A stretch of DNA of 64,000 nucleotides. It comes from Onchocerca lupi. Its lineage: Eukaryota > Nematoda > Chromadorea > Rhabditida > Onchocercidae. Positions within the stretch are counted from its first letter, which is position 1. Every line of letters starts with the position of its first letter. A program made the translations under genes and the position numbers. Below, piece by piece: positions 12,961-26,300 of this stretch. Location: the NCBI GenBank assembly GCA_028564675.1, contig JAOVVO010000107.1:1-64000 (forward strand), in the 5' to 3' direction. Under the pieces are notes generated by a model. That model saw only the letters and a list, made by a program, of their open reading frames with translations, had not been told where the DNA came from and made no database searches.

Positions 12961-14570
12961 TTACTAATTATTGCCGAAATATGTTATCTATTATCAAATA
13001 TGAACATACAACTTGTCACTTAACATGGCTATCAATTCATCAATGGCTTCAAAATTCATGCTTAAGTTTCATTCTTTATTCATCTGCATGTTTTTATAAA
13101 AATATGAAGTTTTTAGTATTAAATTAAATTGAAGTAAACTTTAAAAAATCAATATTATATTATACAAACTTTTCCCGCAATTTTTTGAACTTTCTTTTAA
13201 TTGTTCAGTAAATTTATTCTATCAATTATTTTTCTTGTTGTTTACTTTTTTTGATTTCATTTTTACAAGTTTATCTAAAAACAAATTAGGGTAATATTGA
13301 ATTTCTTTGTTAAGAAAAGGATAAAAAAAAAAAGCTTTTTTTCATTTTTACTCTTTTTTTTTCATAAAATAATCGATAAATTCCGAAATGTGCATTATTC
13401 GAAGGATTCAAAAAAAAAATGTTTTACATTGATTGTCTCAAAATTCCTCAGCAGATTCATCAATTCTTAGAGCAATTAAAATAATGATGACCATCAGATA
13501 TTTTCATCATAATAATTTGGAAATAATTTCATAACTTTGCGCAAAAGTAATTTTTTTTTTGATTTTTTCTTTTTTCTTTTCTTTTTTTTTTTTTTTTTTT
13601 TGCTTAAATCAATGTAAACACGGGAAAGTAACCATAACAGATGCACTTGTATATATGACAGTATCAGTTGAACAGATAAGAAAAAGTAAAATAAGTAAAC
13701 AAGTTCGAAAGTTCAAAAGTCATCCGACTAATCATTTCCTTCATGAATTCTGAATTTTGATAATCGATTCATGTAAGTTAGTATTGGTAAATGTATTACG
13801 ATTTTCGTATGTTGTTTGAACTTAAGTCAGATGAAAACGATGAAATCAAATTCAGTAATTATTAACTTAATATGGAAATATTTGCAATAGTTAAAATTCC
13901 TGCAATCCATATTAATATCAAATTAAATGTTATTTAATTCAAAAGATGCAAAATTTTCAATAAAATGCATTTAAATTTAAAAATAAATAAAATTAAATTT
14001 AAAATTGCTCCCGCTCTTATTAGAAAAACAAACATATGTGTCAAATAAGAATGATAAACGATGATATTCGAATTAAATTAATTAGCAAATTTGATAATTG
14101 CCAAATTAATTAGGAGATTTGATGATTAAAATAGATTACTTTGAAATTATTAAACAATTTTGAAAGCTAGAAATAATTTTAGTTTATAAGTAACAGGATT
14201 CTAAAATAAACATCAAGTACTTAAGAAGTTTGAAGTACAATTTCATAAAGTTAATTGAATCAAATAAACCAACTTGTTTTGCAAATATCTTAAAGTTAAA
14301 GTCGAAAATAAAAATAGCAATGCTCTTTTAAAAGAAGCTATTTTCAACTATAACTTGCCAGATTTTAAATATTGAATTGGAATACTGTAACTGGATAAAC
14401 TCCTCTTTGATCAATCACTGAAAATGATTGCTAATAAACAAAACTTATAACAAATAATTAGAGGAAATACTCTAAAACTTCAAGATTTGTTGAAAAACAA
14501 TTTTTTGAGAGAGGATTTGTCTACTTCAAAATTTTTACTTGAATAATTTCTTGGTACTTGTTTTTCGGGA

Positions 14571-14588
14571 TAAGATGGTACCATCTTA
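14571..14588. repeat. 18-bp perfect palindrome around KpnI-type core
   Basis: TAAGATGGTACCATCTTA reads identically on both strands. A second GGTACC follows 4 bases later and a partial GGTAC precedes it at about 14552. Confidence 0.9.
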
Positions 14589-15589
14589 TGGTACCAAAGC
14601 ACCAGGGTGTCGTGAGAATGCAGGTAATTGAAAAATAGGTAGATGTACCGCTGTGTGTTCATTGAGGTTATCGAGTGGCTTGTGATTCATCTGTAGAATT
14701 TTTTGTATTATGGTTGATATTTTGGGAAAAAATTCAATTTTATTCTTCAATTTTGTGTTTTTGAATTTTTAAACTTGGCAAAAGTTAGCTATTTTTATAT
14801 TTCTCGAGTTTAAAGTATTCAAATATTTCTATACTAAATTTGAACAAAATGATACCAAATAATGAACTGAATGTTAAATTTTTGATTCAATTAAAGTTGA
14901 AGAAAAATAACAATTACAACTAACTCAAATCATAAAATTTAGTAATAAATGGTTAATCCAGTCATTGCGGTAGATGGAAAAAGTTTGAAATTCAAGGCGT
15001 CAAGGCGGTAAAATTTTTGGAAACTTGAATGTCAATCTTTGTAAAATTCTACACGAATATTCTCACTGTTTCTTTTTTTGCTTCTCCAAAAAAAAAAAAA
15101 AAAATCAATTTTCAACAAAAATTGCAAAAAAAAAAAAATGTTTACATTATGGTAAAAACAGTAGAATGTTTGAGCGACGATCATCATTTTCTACCTATTC
15201 GACAAGGTGTCCTTCAAAAAATGTCATATTAATTTCCGAAACACTAATTTGTTATAAATAGCCAGGAATGAAAGAGGAATTGCTTGTATCAATTAAGATT
15301 TGATAAAAAAAAAAAAGAAAGAAGTTTGTCTAAAACAATAACATTTTAAAATTGAATAATTTTGAAAATTTCAAAAATGTGAAATTTTAAATTTTTCAAA
15401 TTTTTTCCAAAATTTTCAAATTATTTTTTCTTTTTTTTCCAATTTATTACAAATAAATTTCCTATGAACAAAATAATACAATAAATTAGTGTGTGCTATG
15501 GCGGATTTAATTAGTGAATTAAAGTATCCTTGATATATCATAAAAAGTGGTAAAATGAAGGCCTTAGCCGATATTTGGCTCTTAGCAAA

Positions 15590-16145
15590 ATAGGCCAAGC
15601 TTTGGACAAGAATATTAGATTTAGACCAAACTTGGCCAAATTTCGCATTTAGTTCGAAATAGAAAATAGAAATAATGAATTTCAATCGTATAAAACTCGA
15701 ATATAATAAAGTAGTACAATGATAAATTGGTTTAATTTTTTCATTTCGCTAAATTTTAAAATTTATTTCATTTTTTTTAACGGATATAATTTATCGATTA
15801 TTTAATATAAATATATTTATAACATATTAAATTTATACTTAAACTTGACAAATTTTGCAACAACTTAAAATAATAAAAAAAGAATAGAAATGATGGATTT
15901 CAATCGTGTAATACTCAGATTTGATAATAATACAATAATGAATTGATATGAATTCAAAATTTTTAAAATTATTTTCTTTACAAGATATAATTTATCGATT
16001 ATTCATTAAAATATATTTGTAATATATTAGATTTAGACTAAATTTGCCAAATTTTGCATCTAGTTCAAGATAAAAAGTAAAAATAATGAATTTCAATCGT
16101 TTTTAGTACTCAAATTTGATAATATATAATGAACTGAATACAATG
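15590..16145. repeat. Three-copy tandem repeat, period 193-218 bp
   Basis: The anchor TTCAATCG occurs at 15681, 15899 and 16092. Around it each copy has TTAGATTTAGACTAAA-like sequence, AAATTTTGCA, GAAATAATGAA and a downstream TATAATTTATCGATTATT block. The copies have diverged by substitutions and indels. Confidence 0.7.
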
Positions 16146-17264
16146 AAAAGCTGATTTAAAATTGAAATTTTAAAAAACCAATCTCTTTACGGGTTCAATT
16201 AATCGATTATTGATTAATTAATCGATTAGTAATAATAGTTGAATGAATAAACAAAAAAAAAAAAAAAAAAAAAACAAGAGCTAATGGTTATAATTGTAAT
16301 AGTTGCAATTAATCTCTTCTTAATGTCAAATTATTCCACCTTACTTTCTACCTAACAACTCTTTCATTAAGTAATTTCCGGTCTTACTGTAATTTACTCA
16401 ACCATTACCATTATGCATTTCTGATCATTTATGCAAATGAATGAAGAACTTAAGGATTATTTTAATGAGGGCAGAATATTTCATGTAATTTTTTAACCAG
16501 TTCATGATTCAGATCTTTTTTTTTCTGATAGATCATTGATCAGATAGGAATATTCCTAATTAGAATAGATCACATTTATTTATTTGTTTTTTTTCTTTTG
16601 TATTGAAATAATATGGAAAAAAAGATTAGTTTGGACAAAAATAGCAATTAAAGATTCATTTTTTTTACTATTTGAATTTCTAATTGAAATATGAATTTTT
16701 AATTTTTCACTATTTATCATTTGAATTTCTATTCAGACAATTAGTTTTTTGATTTTTAGTTTTTTTGATATTAAACTTTCTTGATATAAAAAAAATATAT
16801 ATTGTTTGAAGTGATTGTAAATTCGGAAAAATCGCAAAAGACCAGCTATTGCAGCTTTTTTTTTCGCAAGAAAGCGAATTTTTTAGTTTTTTTAAAAAAA
16901 AAAAACAAATGCGATAAAAACATATCATAGAGAAGATTATTAAATTCATTTCAATCAATAAAGCGCATCGAATTCTAAGCTATAACAAGTATCCAATTTA
17001 ATCAAAATAAATTTTCCGCCAGATAAAAAATTTCTAAAATTTAAACTTATTCAAAAAAAAGGAGCAAAGAAACTCTTGACAACTAATTTAAATAGTTTAA
17101 GAGTTTTGCTAATTAAGGTACTTAATGACACTTTGTTAATTAAATAAAGCTGACAGGAAAAAGTGGATTGAGAAAATAAGCATTCCTGAGAGTTCATGTA
17201 AATATGCACACCAGAAAAAGTACTTCCCATTCAAGCAATTCACTTAAGATATTCATTTGTGATG

Positions 17265-17277
17265 AGGTCAAAGGTCA
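17265..17277 (+). promoter_or_regulatory. Perfect DR1 nuclear-receptor-type element
   Basis: AGGTCAAAGGTCA: two consensus AGGTCA half-sites spaced by one base, the classical DR1 site of RXR/HNF4-type receptors. It sits in a less AT-rich patch (about 17150-17330) inside the non-coding region. Binding is inferred only from the motif. Confidence 0.5.
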
Positions 17278-17612
17278 TTTAAAACCACTACTCTGAGTGC
17301 ATTAGTTCTGGTGACATTTTCAATATTAGCTATTAATATTTCTCAAAGTTTCAACTTTATCGCAATTAAGGTTTTTGTGAAATATCGAAAACTAATGTCA
17401 AACACAAGATATGATTAAATAAACTTGAAGATACTTAAAATTGAGGAAAAATTGAGCTAATTAGAGCATTTTAAATCTAATTAATTAATTTCAACTATTA
17501 ATTATATCACATATCATTGATATTATTCTTATCAAATGTTCGCTTTTCAAGGTAAGAAAATTGAAAAGTTTTGGATAATTGGACAAGGAAAGAAGTAGAA
17601 TGTAATAAAATA

Positions 17613-17630
17613 CAATTATCATGATAATTG
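17613..17630. repeat. 18-bp perfect palindrome
   Basis: CAATTATCATGATAATTG is its own reverse complement; the arms carry back-to-back TTATCA/TGATAA cores. Confidence 0.85.
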
Positions 17631-17730
17631 GTTATCAAATATTAATGAAACATAATGATTTTCATGAAAAAGCTCATATTACAATTCATGACTTAATTTT
17701 TAACTTGAAATTGAATATTTGTTAATATTT

Positions 17731-18045
17731 AAATTGAAAACAAAACTAAAAATTGCTCTTGATTATTATTAAGCATTAAAATTCGAGCAAACAATTTTCA
17801 AAAGACTTCATATTAACCTTGACATCAAATATTAATTGATATTTTGAATTGAAAACAAAAACAAGAATTACTTCAACTATTATTAAGTATTAAATTTTAA
17901 GAAAACAATTTTCAAGACTTAATATAAATCTTAACATTGAATATTGATTGATATTTAAATTGAAAATGAAACTAAAAATTGCTTTAATTATTATTAAGTA
18001 CAAAACTTTGAGTAAACGATTTTTTAAAAGACTTAATGCAAATGA
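17731..18045. repeat. Three-copy tandem repeat, period about 113 bp
   Basis: AAATTGAAAA (or AATTGAAAA) begins copies at 17731, 17847 and 17957. Each copy continues with AAAACTAAAAATTGCTT-like sequence, ATTATTAAG, and ends in AATTTTCAAAAGACTT or a close variant. Confidence 0.8.
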
Positions 18046-18757
18046 AAAATGAATACAATCCAGCTGAAAATGATTGCTTTTTTTTTTAAATTTTATTTTC
18101 AAACAAAATTTTCAATAATTAAATTTTTTTAAATATTAACTTAACAATTATATTCGAGTATTCTAATTCATCTAAAATTGATAATGAGGCATCATACATT
18201 ATTTAAATAGACTTGTTGATTAATCAAGCCTTGTCAAGTTGGAATTTCTTTTCTACAAACAAAATATTTTAAATAAATAAAGTTGTAGAAATGTATTATT
18301 CCCCATGCTTAGATAAACTTTACTATACTGAATTATATAGTATTCAAATTGTTGTTTACTTTTTAAATGTCAATAGAAAAGTTTGTTTCTTCTCTCGTAA
18401 AATATTTAATGTACTTATTTAATTCAAACATAAATGAAATTAATTAAATTTTAATTTTAATTATATTTTAATTATAAATTGAATTACTGTTGAAAAAAAT
18501 TATGGACAGAAAAAAAATTGATTTGATTGCTGTAAATTTTTAATGTTGCAAAATTGCATAAATGAAAGAGCAGGCTTTGTCACCTCATTTCACTGATAAT
18601 GTCATCAGTCTAAAAACTGATAAGCAACTGGTGACCAGAAACGATGATGAATTCATTATCTTAAAGCATTCCAACAAACATCAAATGATATATAAAATAT
18701 ATGTAAACTTTGTTTTAATTATGAACAGTTCTTCTTTTTTCTCTTTTTTTTTTGTCC

Positions 18758-18950
18758 CAATCTTATCATTCTTATCATCAGTAAGGTATTTCTTCATCGA
18801 ATATACCGTATAGTTAGTAGTTAATTTTACAAATACAAAATATAAGAAATTTCTTCTGATTACGAATATTTTGTTCTAATTTTATCACTCTTATCACTAT
18901 AAGCATATTTAATATCATTTAGCGTATAGCTAGCAGTTCAATTTCAAATA
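18758..18950. repeat. Two-copy repeat, period about 115 bp
   Basis: Both copies contain TTATCA runs, a TATTTxxTxATCxxxTA segment and GTATAGTTAGTAGTT/GTATAGCTAGCAGTT followed by AATTT. The second copy begins near 18875. Confidence 0.6.
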
Positions 18951-19847
18951 ATCGTTCAAAGAGTCGAAGATTAATCGATGGATGTATTTTAAAAAATGAT
19001 TATGTAAAAATTTGATAAAAACTCTGAGAGAGAGAGAGTGGGAGAGAGAAAGAGAGAATGAAAATAACGGATTTTGATCGTTGTGCTGAATAGTGACGAA
19101 GTTTATGTCCTTATCATATCATGATCGATGATTCATTACATTAGATGCTTCCACGAGACTATATCATTTCCTTTACATATCAACTTTCGATGATAACAGC
19201 ATATCAATAATCATAATGACCAACATAAGGCTTCATGATTTTGCTGGATTATTGATTTGTATGAATCATTTAATTCTAATTATAAAATTATTTAAATAAT
19301 TACTGATTCTGATAATTCTGAATAAGATAATTGTGATTCTGACAATTCTGACAAAATAAATGATATTAAAGTGATTTCAATGAATATAGAAGATTAGAAA
19401 TGAACTATTAGAAATTAGAAAATTCGAAATCAAATTGGAAATTAGAAATTAATACCAGAAATGGAATGTTTTTCATTAACTTTCGAATATTAATTATTAA
19501 ATATATTGATATTTATGATGTATTAAGATAATTATGGGAGAATCTTGTATTTTTACTCAAATTTCGATGAAAATTAAATTGTAAAAAAAAAAAAAAAACT
19601 ACCAATGAACGAAAAGGAAATAAAGTGATAATATTCATAAAATGTTCTTTTTCTATATTTTCATTAAAATAGCTCATTAATTATCAATCATTTAAAATTT
19701 TATGCTATTTATTAAAACTATAAAATATAATATTCGATTAAATAGTACTGTAGATTTCGGGAGATTTTTAGATACATAGTAATTATTAGTATTTACTATT
19801 ATTCATAACTATCGCTACTAATCATTTATCTTTAACCCTGTCCCAAA

Positions 19848-19860
19848 TGACCTATGACCT
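19848..19860 (-). promoter_or_regulatory. Perfect DR1 nuclear-receptor-type element (reverse strand)
   Basis: TGACCTATGACCT on the plus strand equals AGGTCATAGGTCA on the minus strand: two consensus half-sites with a one-base spacer. It is the second such element in the same non-coding region. Confidence 0.5.
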
Positions 19861-20139
19861 ATAATTAAAAGATTTAAGTAACACAAGCAATAAGTAGGTT
19901 TATTATAAACGGAAAAAAAAGGAACTATACGGCAATAATCTCTTTGAAAGGTTGAAAAAAAAGTAAACAAAATGAAAAAATAGTAGCAAAAAGTTTTGAT
20001 AACTTTATCCGGACGATAATCATCGACCGAAAATCTTATGCAAATATTATTTACTCCAATAAGTATTATTATTGATTTTTTAATTTCATATTAATGGCAA
20101 GTAAAAGTGAGAAATTGGATAAAAAATATGACTAAAAAA

Positions 20140-20370
20140 TTTCTTTTTTAAATAATTTTCGTTCAAAAAAACACACTTCAATTGATCAAATTTGATAATT
20201 TTACTAAAAATTCATTATCAGTTCATTTTTTTAAATAATTTTTTTGTTAAAAATAGTTCAATTAATTAAATTAAATAATTTGCTATAAAAACCTCATTTT
20301 CAAGTCAATTTTAATACTGATTCTCGTTAGAAATAGCTCAATTTGATTGAATTAAATAAATTCGAAACAA
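20140..20370. repeat. Degenerate repeat, about 80-90 bp, three copies
   Basis: Segments with TTTTTAAATAATTTT, then GTTxAAAAAT, AGTTCAATT and GATxAAATTxxATAATT recur near 20145, 20228 and 20310. The copies are weakly conserved. Confidence 0.45.
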
Positions 20371-21889
20371 TTAAATCGAAAAAATTCAAAATCATTGATA
20401 GTAGCAATATTCAACAATGTAATGTTGCTTTATCAATCAATTAGAAAGTAATAAATTAGAAAGTAATAAATACTTTAATTAAGAATTCATTAATTAGCCA
20501 GATTTGTGAAATTTCTTGAATTACCCTCAAAACATCCGCTCAATTATAATTATCAATGTTGTACGATAAATTTGATAAATGATTTGATGTCTGATTTATT
20601 AAAATAGATATTTTTTGGATAAGTAGACAATAATTTAATCAATAAAAAGTGGAAAATATCAAAACGGCAAAAATTTTCCTGATTTATAGAGATCAAATTA
20701 AGACAGTAAAATTTTTTTGATCTTTAAAAGCTAATGACTCGTTTATCAGCAATGACTTTAGAAAAATGGAAAATTTCGATAATATTCAACATTTTGTAGA
20801 TATAATTCGAAATTTCCATTAAAAATTACATGAAAAATCTTAAATTTTTTGAAATTCAGAATCATTAATTTTTTCTAGAGCTTCAAAATTTTTTCAAACC
20901 TAATTTTAAAAATTAAAATATCAGAAAAATCTGTTCATATTATTTGATTCATTCGATGATATGAGATAATAACAATCTTTCGACTGATCAAAGTATCTAA
21001 CAACAAGTTCAAAGTTCAATCGAATGAACTGTAAATATAAAAACGAATATATTTCAACAATTTGAATTTTTTATAAGAAATTCTTAACAAAAATCATCTA
21101 TCTTCTCTAGCAAATCAGCTTTCAAATATTTTTCAAGCCTAATTTAGAAGAAATGAAAAGTACCAAACAAAATTCATCTACCATATTTAAAGATGAAAAA
21201 AATTCAAATCTGTTCACATTACATACATATTATCAAAAGTTGCGACAAAAAAAAAAAAAAATTTCGCAAATCTAAGCTATTTTTTTCATTTTTGTCTTCT
21301 TTTTTCGTATTTTTTCTTCGCCAAACTTCCGAATTTCATATTTTTTTTTTCAACATCTCTTATCATACATTCAAAAATTTTTCTCATTAATGTCATCCAT
21401 TCTTACCTTTCCATTTTTCTTTCATTTCACTCTTCCATAAATATTCATTTATGCCAAATCGTTTCATTCATCCTTTCATTAATATATTATCCATAATAGT
21501 AGTAGTACTATCTATCCTGCTAATAACAATAACGAAATTTTCATATTTTTCCGGTAATTTCCTTTCCTCTAAAACCGGTTCTCTCTTCTGCTTTTATCTG
21601 TGAGGCTGAGAAATTCCATTAAAAATTCATTTGTCACCTCAGTAGCTGTCGTCTGTTGTCATGAAGGACAAAAAATTGTTGATGTTTGGTGTAACAAATG
21701 ATACGCTAATTTCCGTTTTCTAGAATCTACCAAAACTCCGCAAAATCGATTTTTACACGAAATTTTTACAGATGATGGCGAAAATGCAACACTGTTGTAT
21801 AATTCGCCATTTGCTTAAATTCAAAAAAAAAAAAAAAAAAAAGAAAAAAAACTGGAAAAATCTCCATTTGAAAGGATTTCATATAAAAT

Positions 21890-22050
21890 TGGTTCCGTAA
21901 AGTTCTGGTAAGTTTTCAATCTTCCAGAATAAAAATTGTATGTCTCGATAAAGTTTTGAATTCATATGAATTCGATCTCATAAGGTTTGATAAGTTCTCA
22001 TTTTTCTAGAATGAAAATTGTATGTTTATTGATAAAGTTTTGAAATTTAA
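21890..22050. repeat. Two-copy repeat, period about 84 bp
   Basis: Both copies contain a GTAAGTT/ATAAGTT segment, a CTAGAATGAAAATTGTATGT-like core (first copy CCAGAATAAAAATTGTATGT) and GATAAAGTTTTGAA, which ends at 21960 and about 22044. Confidence 0.7.
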
Positions 22051-23331
22051 CTGATAAAGTTTTATATCATCTATCTAATCTGCCAAAAAAAAAAAAAAGA
22101 GGAATAAATGAAAAAATGCAAAAAGATTTTAATAAATCCTTAAAGAATTCACAAAATCACCATCTAATTGATCAATAATTTTTCAATTTTAATGACTTTT
22201 TTGTGTGTTTTCATCTTTGAAAAATGGTCTTTATTTAATTATTAAACTTTCGAAATGTGAAAAAATTTTGAAACAATGAAGTTACAATTTATTAAAGATA
22301 AATATTTTGATAGCTGGATGAAAATTTAAAAAATGAGATCTGTTTGATCAAAAAAAAAAAAAAAATCAAACATTAAATGAATGTTAGAGAATTTAGCAAA
22401 ATACAAATCAATACATATCGGAAAAGTATTTGCATATATTTATATCAATGATAATTAGAATGATTACAAAATTTTTGGAAATCAAAAAATTTGATTTTTT
22501 TAGCATCATTTCAAGAATCCAATTAAATGATTACAATTAAAATAACATTGTTTGTTTGCAATAGCAATTAATTATAGTAGAAATTCCAAAGAAAATAATT
22601 AAGTAAAATAAATGAAACAAATTTGCAGTGTAAAATGAAACGAAAGATCAAATCATTTCAGATTGATATAAGTACCAATGCAAAATTATCTTTTATAACA
22701 AGTAGGTCATTTTTATGAAAGTTGTAATATTATTCGAAATTGAGTAATATTTTCCTTCATTTGCGGTATTTTTCGCAGTATTTACAACATTAAGACTCAT
22801 GGCGAATGATTTTATTTATTTATTTATTTTTTTGAAATTTATAAAATTGGCATTAAATTTAAATTTGCATTGAGATCGTTATATGTAAAGGAATTTAATA
22901 CAAAAAAAAAAAAAAAATGCATGAACCTTAAGTAATGATACATAAAACTGTCATTTATAATTAATTTTTTAATTTAAAGAATATCTGTCAGAAAATAAGT
23001 TTGAGCCATAAATTTTTTCGACTACCGTGAATGTTCAGTTCTATTACCATGAATGCATACAATTTGGAAAAGAGACAAAAATTTGAAATTTTTTTTTTGG
23101 AAAAAATTTGGATTAGATTTTTAAAAATGTGATTCATGGAACAGGTTGAAAATTTTTAATGGCCAAAAATTTAGATTGATCAAAAGGTTAAATCATTAAT
23201 TTTTTAACAAATGTTATCATCAGATAAATTTTAAAAATATTTAATTCTTTATTTCTTATTATAAAACTCTCTAAATGTTCCAATTGATTTGATGCATATT
23301 TTAAACGAAGACAGTGATAAAAAGCAAATTA

Positions 23332-26300
23332 TCAGCATATGCTATGGCAGTTATTTGGTGATAAAATTATCAACGTTGCAATTGTTTCGTTCAAAGCCTG
23401 CTTATCGATCGGATTAGACCGTTGATCAACGGTGAAGTACCAAGAATACAGATTTATACCTTTTAACCATGGTTTTATCATGCGACATTTCTCGTCACCA
23501 TTTGTCGTTAATAAAATCTATAAGTGATAAGAAATAATTCCGCTAACAATCTCTTCTAATAATTGCTTTTTACAAAATGATAAACAAATTCTTATCACTA
23601 CTATTCATATCATCTTATTTGATAATAAATAAAAAATTTACAAATTTCTGTTCAAACTTGCCAAAAATCGACAATAAAGTATAACTTTACAACGGTGATT
23701 GATTTTAAAATTTATTTAAATTTATCATTTCGAATACATAAAATTACCTGTGCATGACAAGTACCATCTGATTTCATTGAACAAAGATAACTTGTTAAGC
23801 GAGTTCTTTTTCCGGTAATATTATATCTAAAAAGCAACTGGATAATACTAAAGTGATTTTCAGGATATTTTCATAAAAATTGGTTTTAATCGATAATACT
23901 GAATAAACATTGATTTTAATAGTCTGTATTCGTTTGAAGCATTTATAATAACAAAAAAGGCTCACAAATTTATCATTTTGGTGACCTTTTTGACCTTTAC
24001 ATGGTAAAAACAAATTTTATTTACCTATAACCGATACATTTTCCGTATTCAAGCCAATGATTATCGATTTTTAGATATGAAACGGTATCGGACATAAGAA
24101 TTTGATCCAAGCGTAATATTTGTTTTCTTATTGATTCTACATCTTGATCTGTAGTAAAAAAAATCACCGAAAAAGAAAATTTCCAAAATTGAATATTTCA
24201 TTTTCAATATAATAACAATTAGAAGATGAAACCTAAATATTTTATGAATTAAAAATTCATATACAGAAAGATTACTGTAATTTCAAAGAAATTTCAAAGA
24301 TAAAAAACTTACAATTTATTTGTTCAGTTGAATTGACATCTAGTAATGGTACTGAGGATAATGAATTCATCTGATTAATACATCTGAAATCGATCAAATT
24401 TGAAAAAAAATGCTGATTTTAAGGAATTTTAATAATTTCAAGTATTTTTATCCCTACTAAAACTTTTGCCGATATTGGAATGAATATTCTAGTCAAATTT
24501 GACATCGAATGGTTTTTGAATTGAAAAAAAACTTTTTTTTTTTCGCTTTTTCAAGTTCTTTTTTTCATATTTCCTTTAAATTTCAAACTTAATTTGTTCC
24601 AGAATAAAAAAATTCTGATTAATAATGAATAATTAATTCATTTCAAATTCGATCACTTACTTTTCCTCACATTCCTGCTGTGTCATAAATTTATTCCGAC
24701 TTTTTCCGCATCCTGTATAGTGGAAACTTCTACAGGTATTTGTATCGGAACTGTAATAATAACGATTTGATATCGATTGACACCAATGTCCATGATCCAA
24801 TGGCTCGAAACATTCATCTTAAATTAATTTCCAATATTTAAATTGAATTATTTAAATTTAATTTCAAATATATTCTTATCTGGATTACTACCATACACAA
24901 GGCCCTCAAATGTAAAAAATTATTTATGGAATATCTGTCAAATGATTTCCAGTCATTTCAGGTCATAAATTAACGAAAAATCTTTGAAGCGAAAATCTAA
25001 AGATAGTCTGACTCATGGATTCCATATCAAATGATTAGGGAAATGCTCAATTGAACATTACAATTGATGCTTTAAACTCAAAATTCGAAAAACAAATGAT
25101 AATTTTGAAATGAAAACTAAAAAATCAACTTTTTGTTGATATTTTATAAATTTGTTGACATTTCTTAAATATATCAAATCGGTTCTACTTAAATTACAAA
25201 AATCACTGATTAATTTAATTGATTACAATAACCCCAATTAAAATAAGCAATATAAACGCTCTAAAATTATAGGTTTAGTCGAAATTTAAATTCGAAATTA
25301 TTTTCAATTTTGATGACAATGAGAATCAATGATTAAAGAAACAAGTTCTCTATTTCTATTAAAAGATAGCGCTTCAGAAAATTCTAGATTAACATTTAAT
25401 ACTTAAAAATGGAGTTATTGATTAGTTAGTTTTTTTTTTTTTTTAATCTTTTAATATTTCAAGTAGTAAATTTAGATCGTTTTGCGCTAAATATTTACAC
25501 AAAAATGAAATTGTTCAAGCATTTTCCTTCAGTTATTGGTTCAAAACAAACTGGGAAAAATGAAAATTAATACAGTATTTTCAGGAAACTTTTTGTATGA
25601 ATAGTAAATAATAAACAAAAAACAAACAAACAAGTAAACAATGTAAACAAATAAACAGTTAAGCCAGATACTGACAAATAAATTAATATTGGAAAATTTC
25701 CAAATTAATCAATAGATCTGAAATTTTGAATATTTTTCTATAGTGATTACGACTGAAATTGAAAAATTAAATTTCATTTTTGAACAATCTACAATTCACT
25801 CTACCTTTAGGATTTGGAAGAGGATGTAGAATTTTTTCCGAAGCAAATTTTTTTGGAATATGATGGCAAACCGTTTTGCAGGTATGAAAATCATAAAATC
25901 GATTTTCATTACCGGCACATCCGGAATACCAAAATTGCTCACAACGTTCTGAAATCGTAGTTCAGTAAGGAACATTGAATTTAAAAAAGCTGATAAGATT
26001 AGAAATTGCCAGACTTATCATTTGATAACTTGTTATCATGATTAATTTAAAGTTTATGTATTGTTATTTTATTAACATTAATGATCCTTTTTCAAGAGAT
26101 AAATACTTATTGGTCGATTAACGAGTTTCTGACAATTCGGGTTAAAGAAATTAGTAATAATCAAGAATTGATTAGTGAATTCAAACTTATTGCCTGTGAG
26201 AAAAATCAAAATGGAAAATTGAACTACGAAAATTATAAATTATCCATTTTATACATATTTATTATAAGTACCATGCTTCTGATTGTAATAATATCGTATT

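Larger units (their letters stand above)
6969..23331. other. 16-kb non-coding region upstream of the forkhead gene
   Basis: I find no exon with supported splice sites or recognisable protein here; open frames are short and AT-driven. The stretch contains microsatellites, at least six degenerate two- to four-copy tandem repeats (units about 83 to 218 bp), perfect palindromes at 12257, 14571 and 17613, and two AGGTCA direct repeats at 17265 and 19848. It separates two minus-strand genes. By position it would hold the promoter and distal control elements of the forkhead gene and the 3' flank of the Kunitz gene. Confidence 0.6.
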
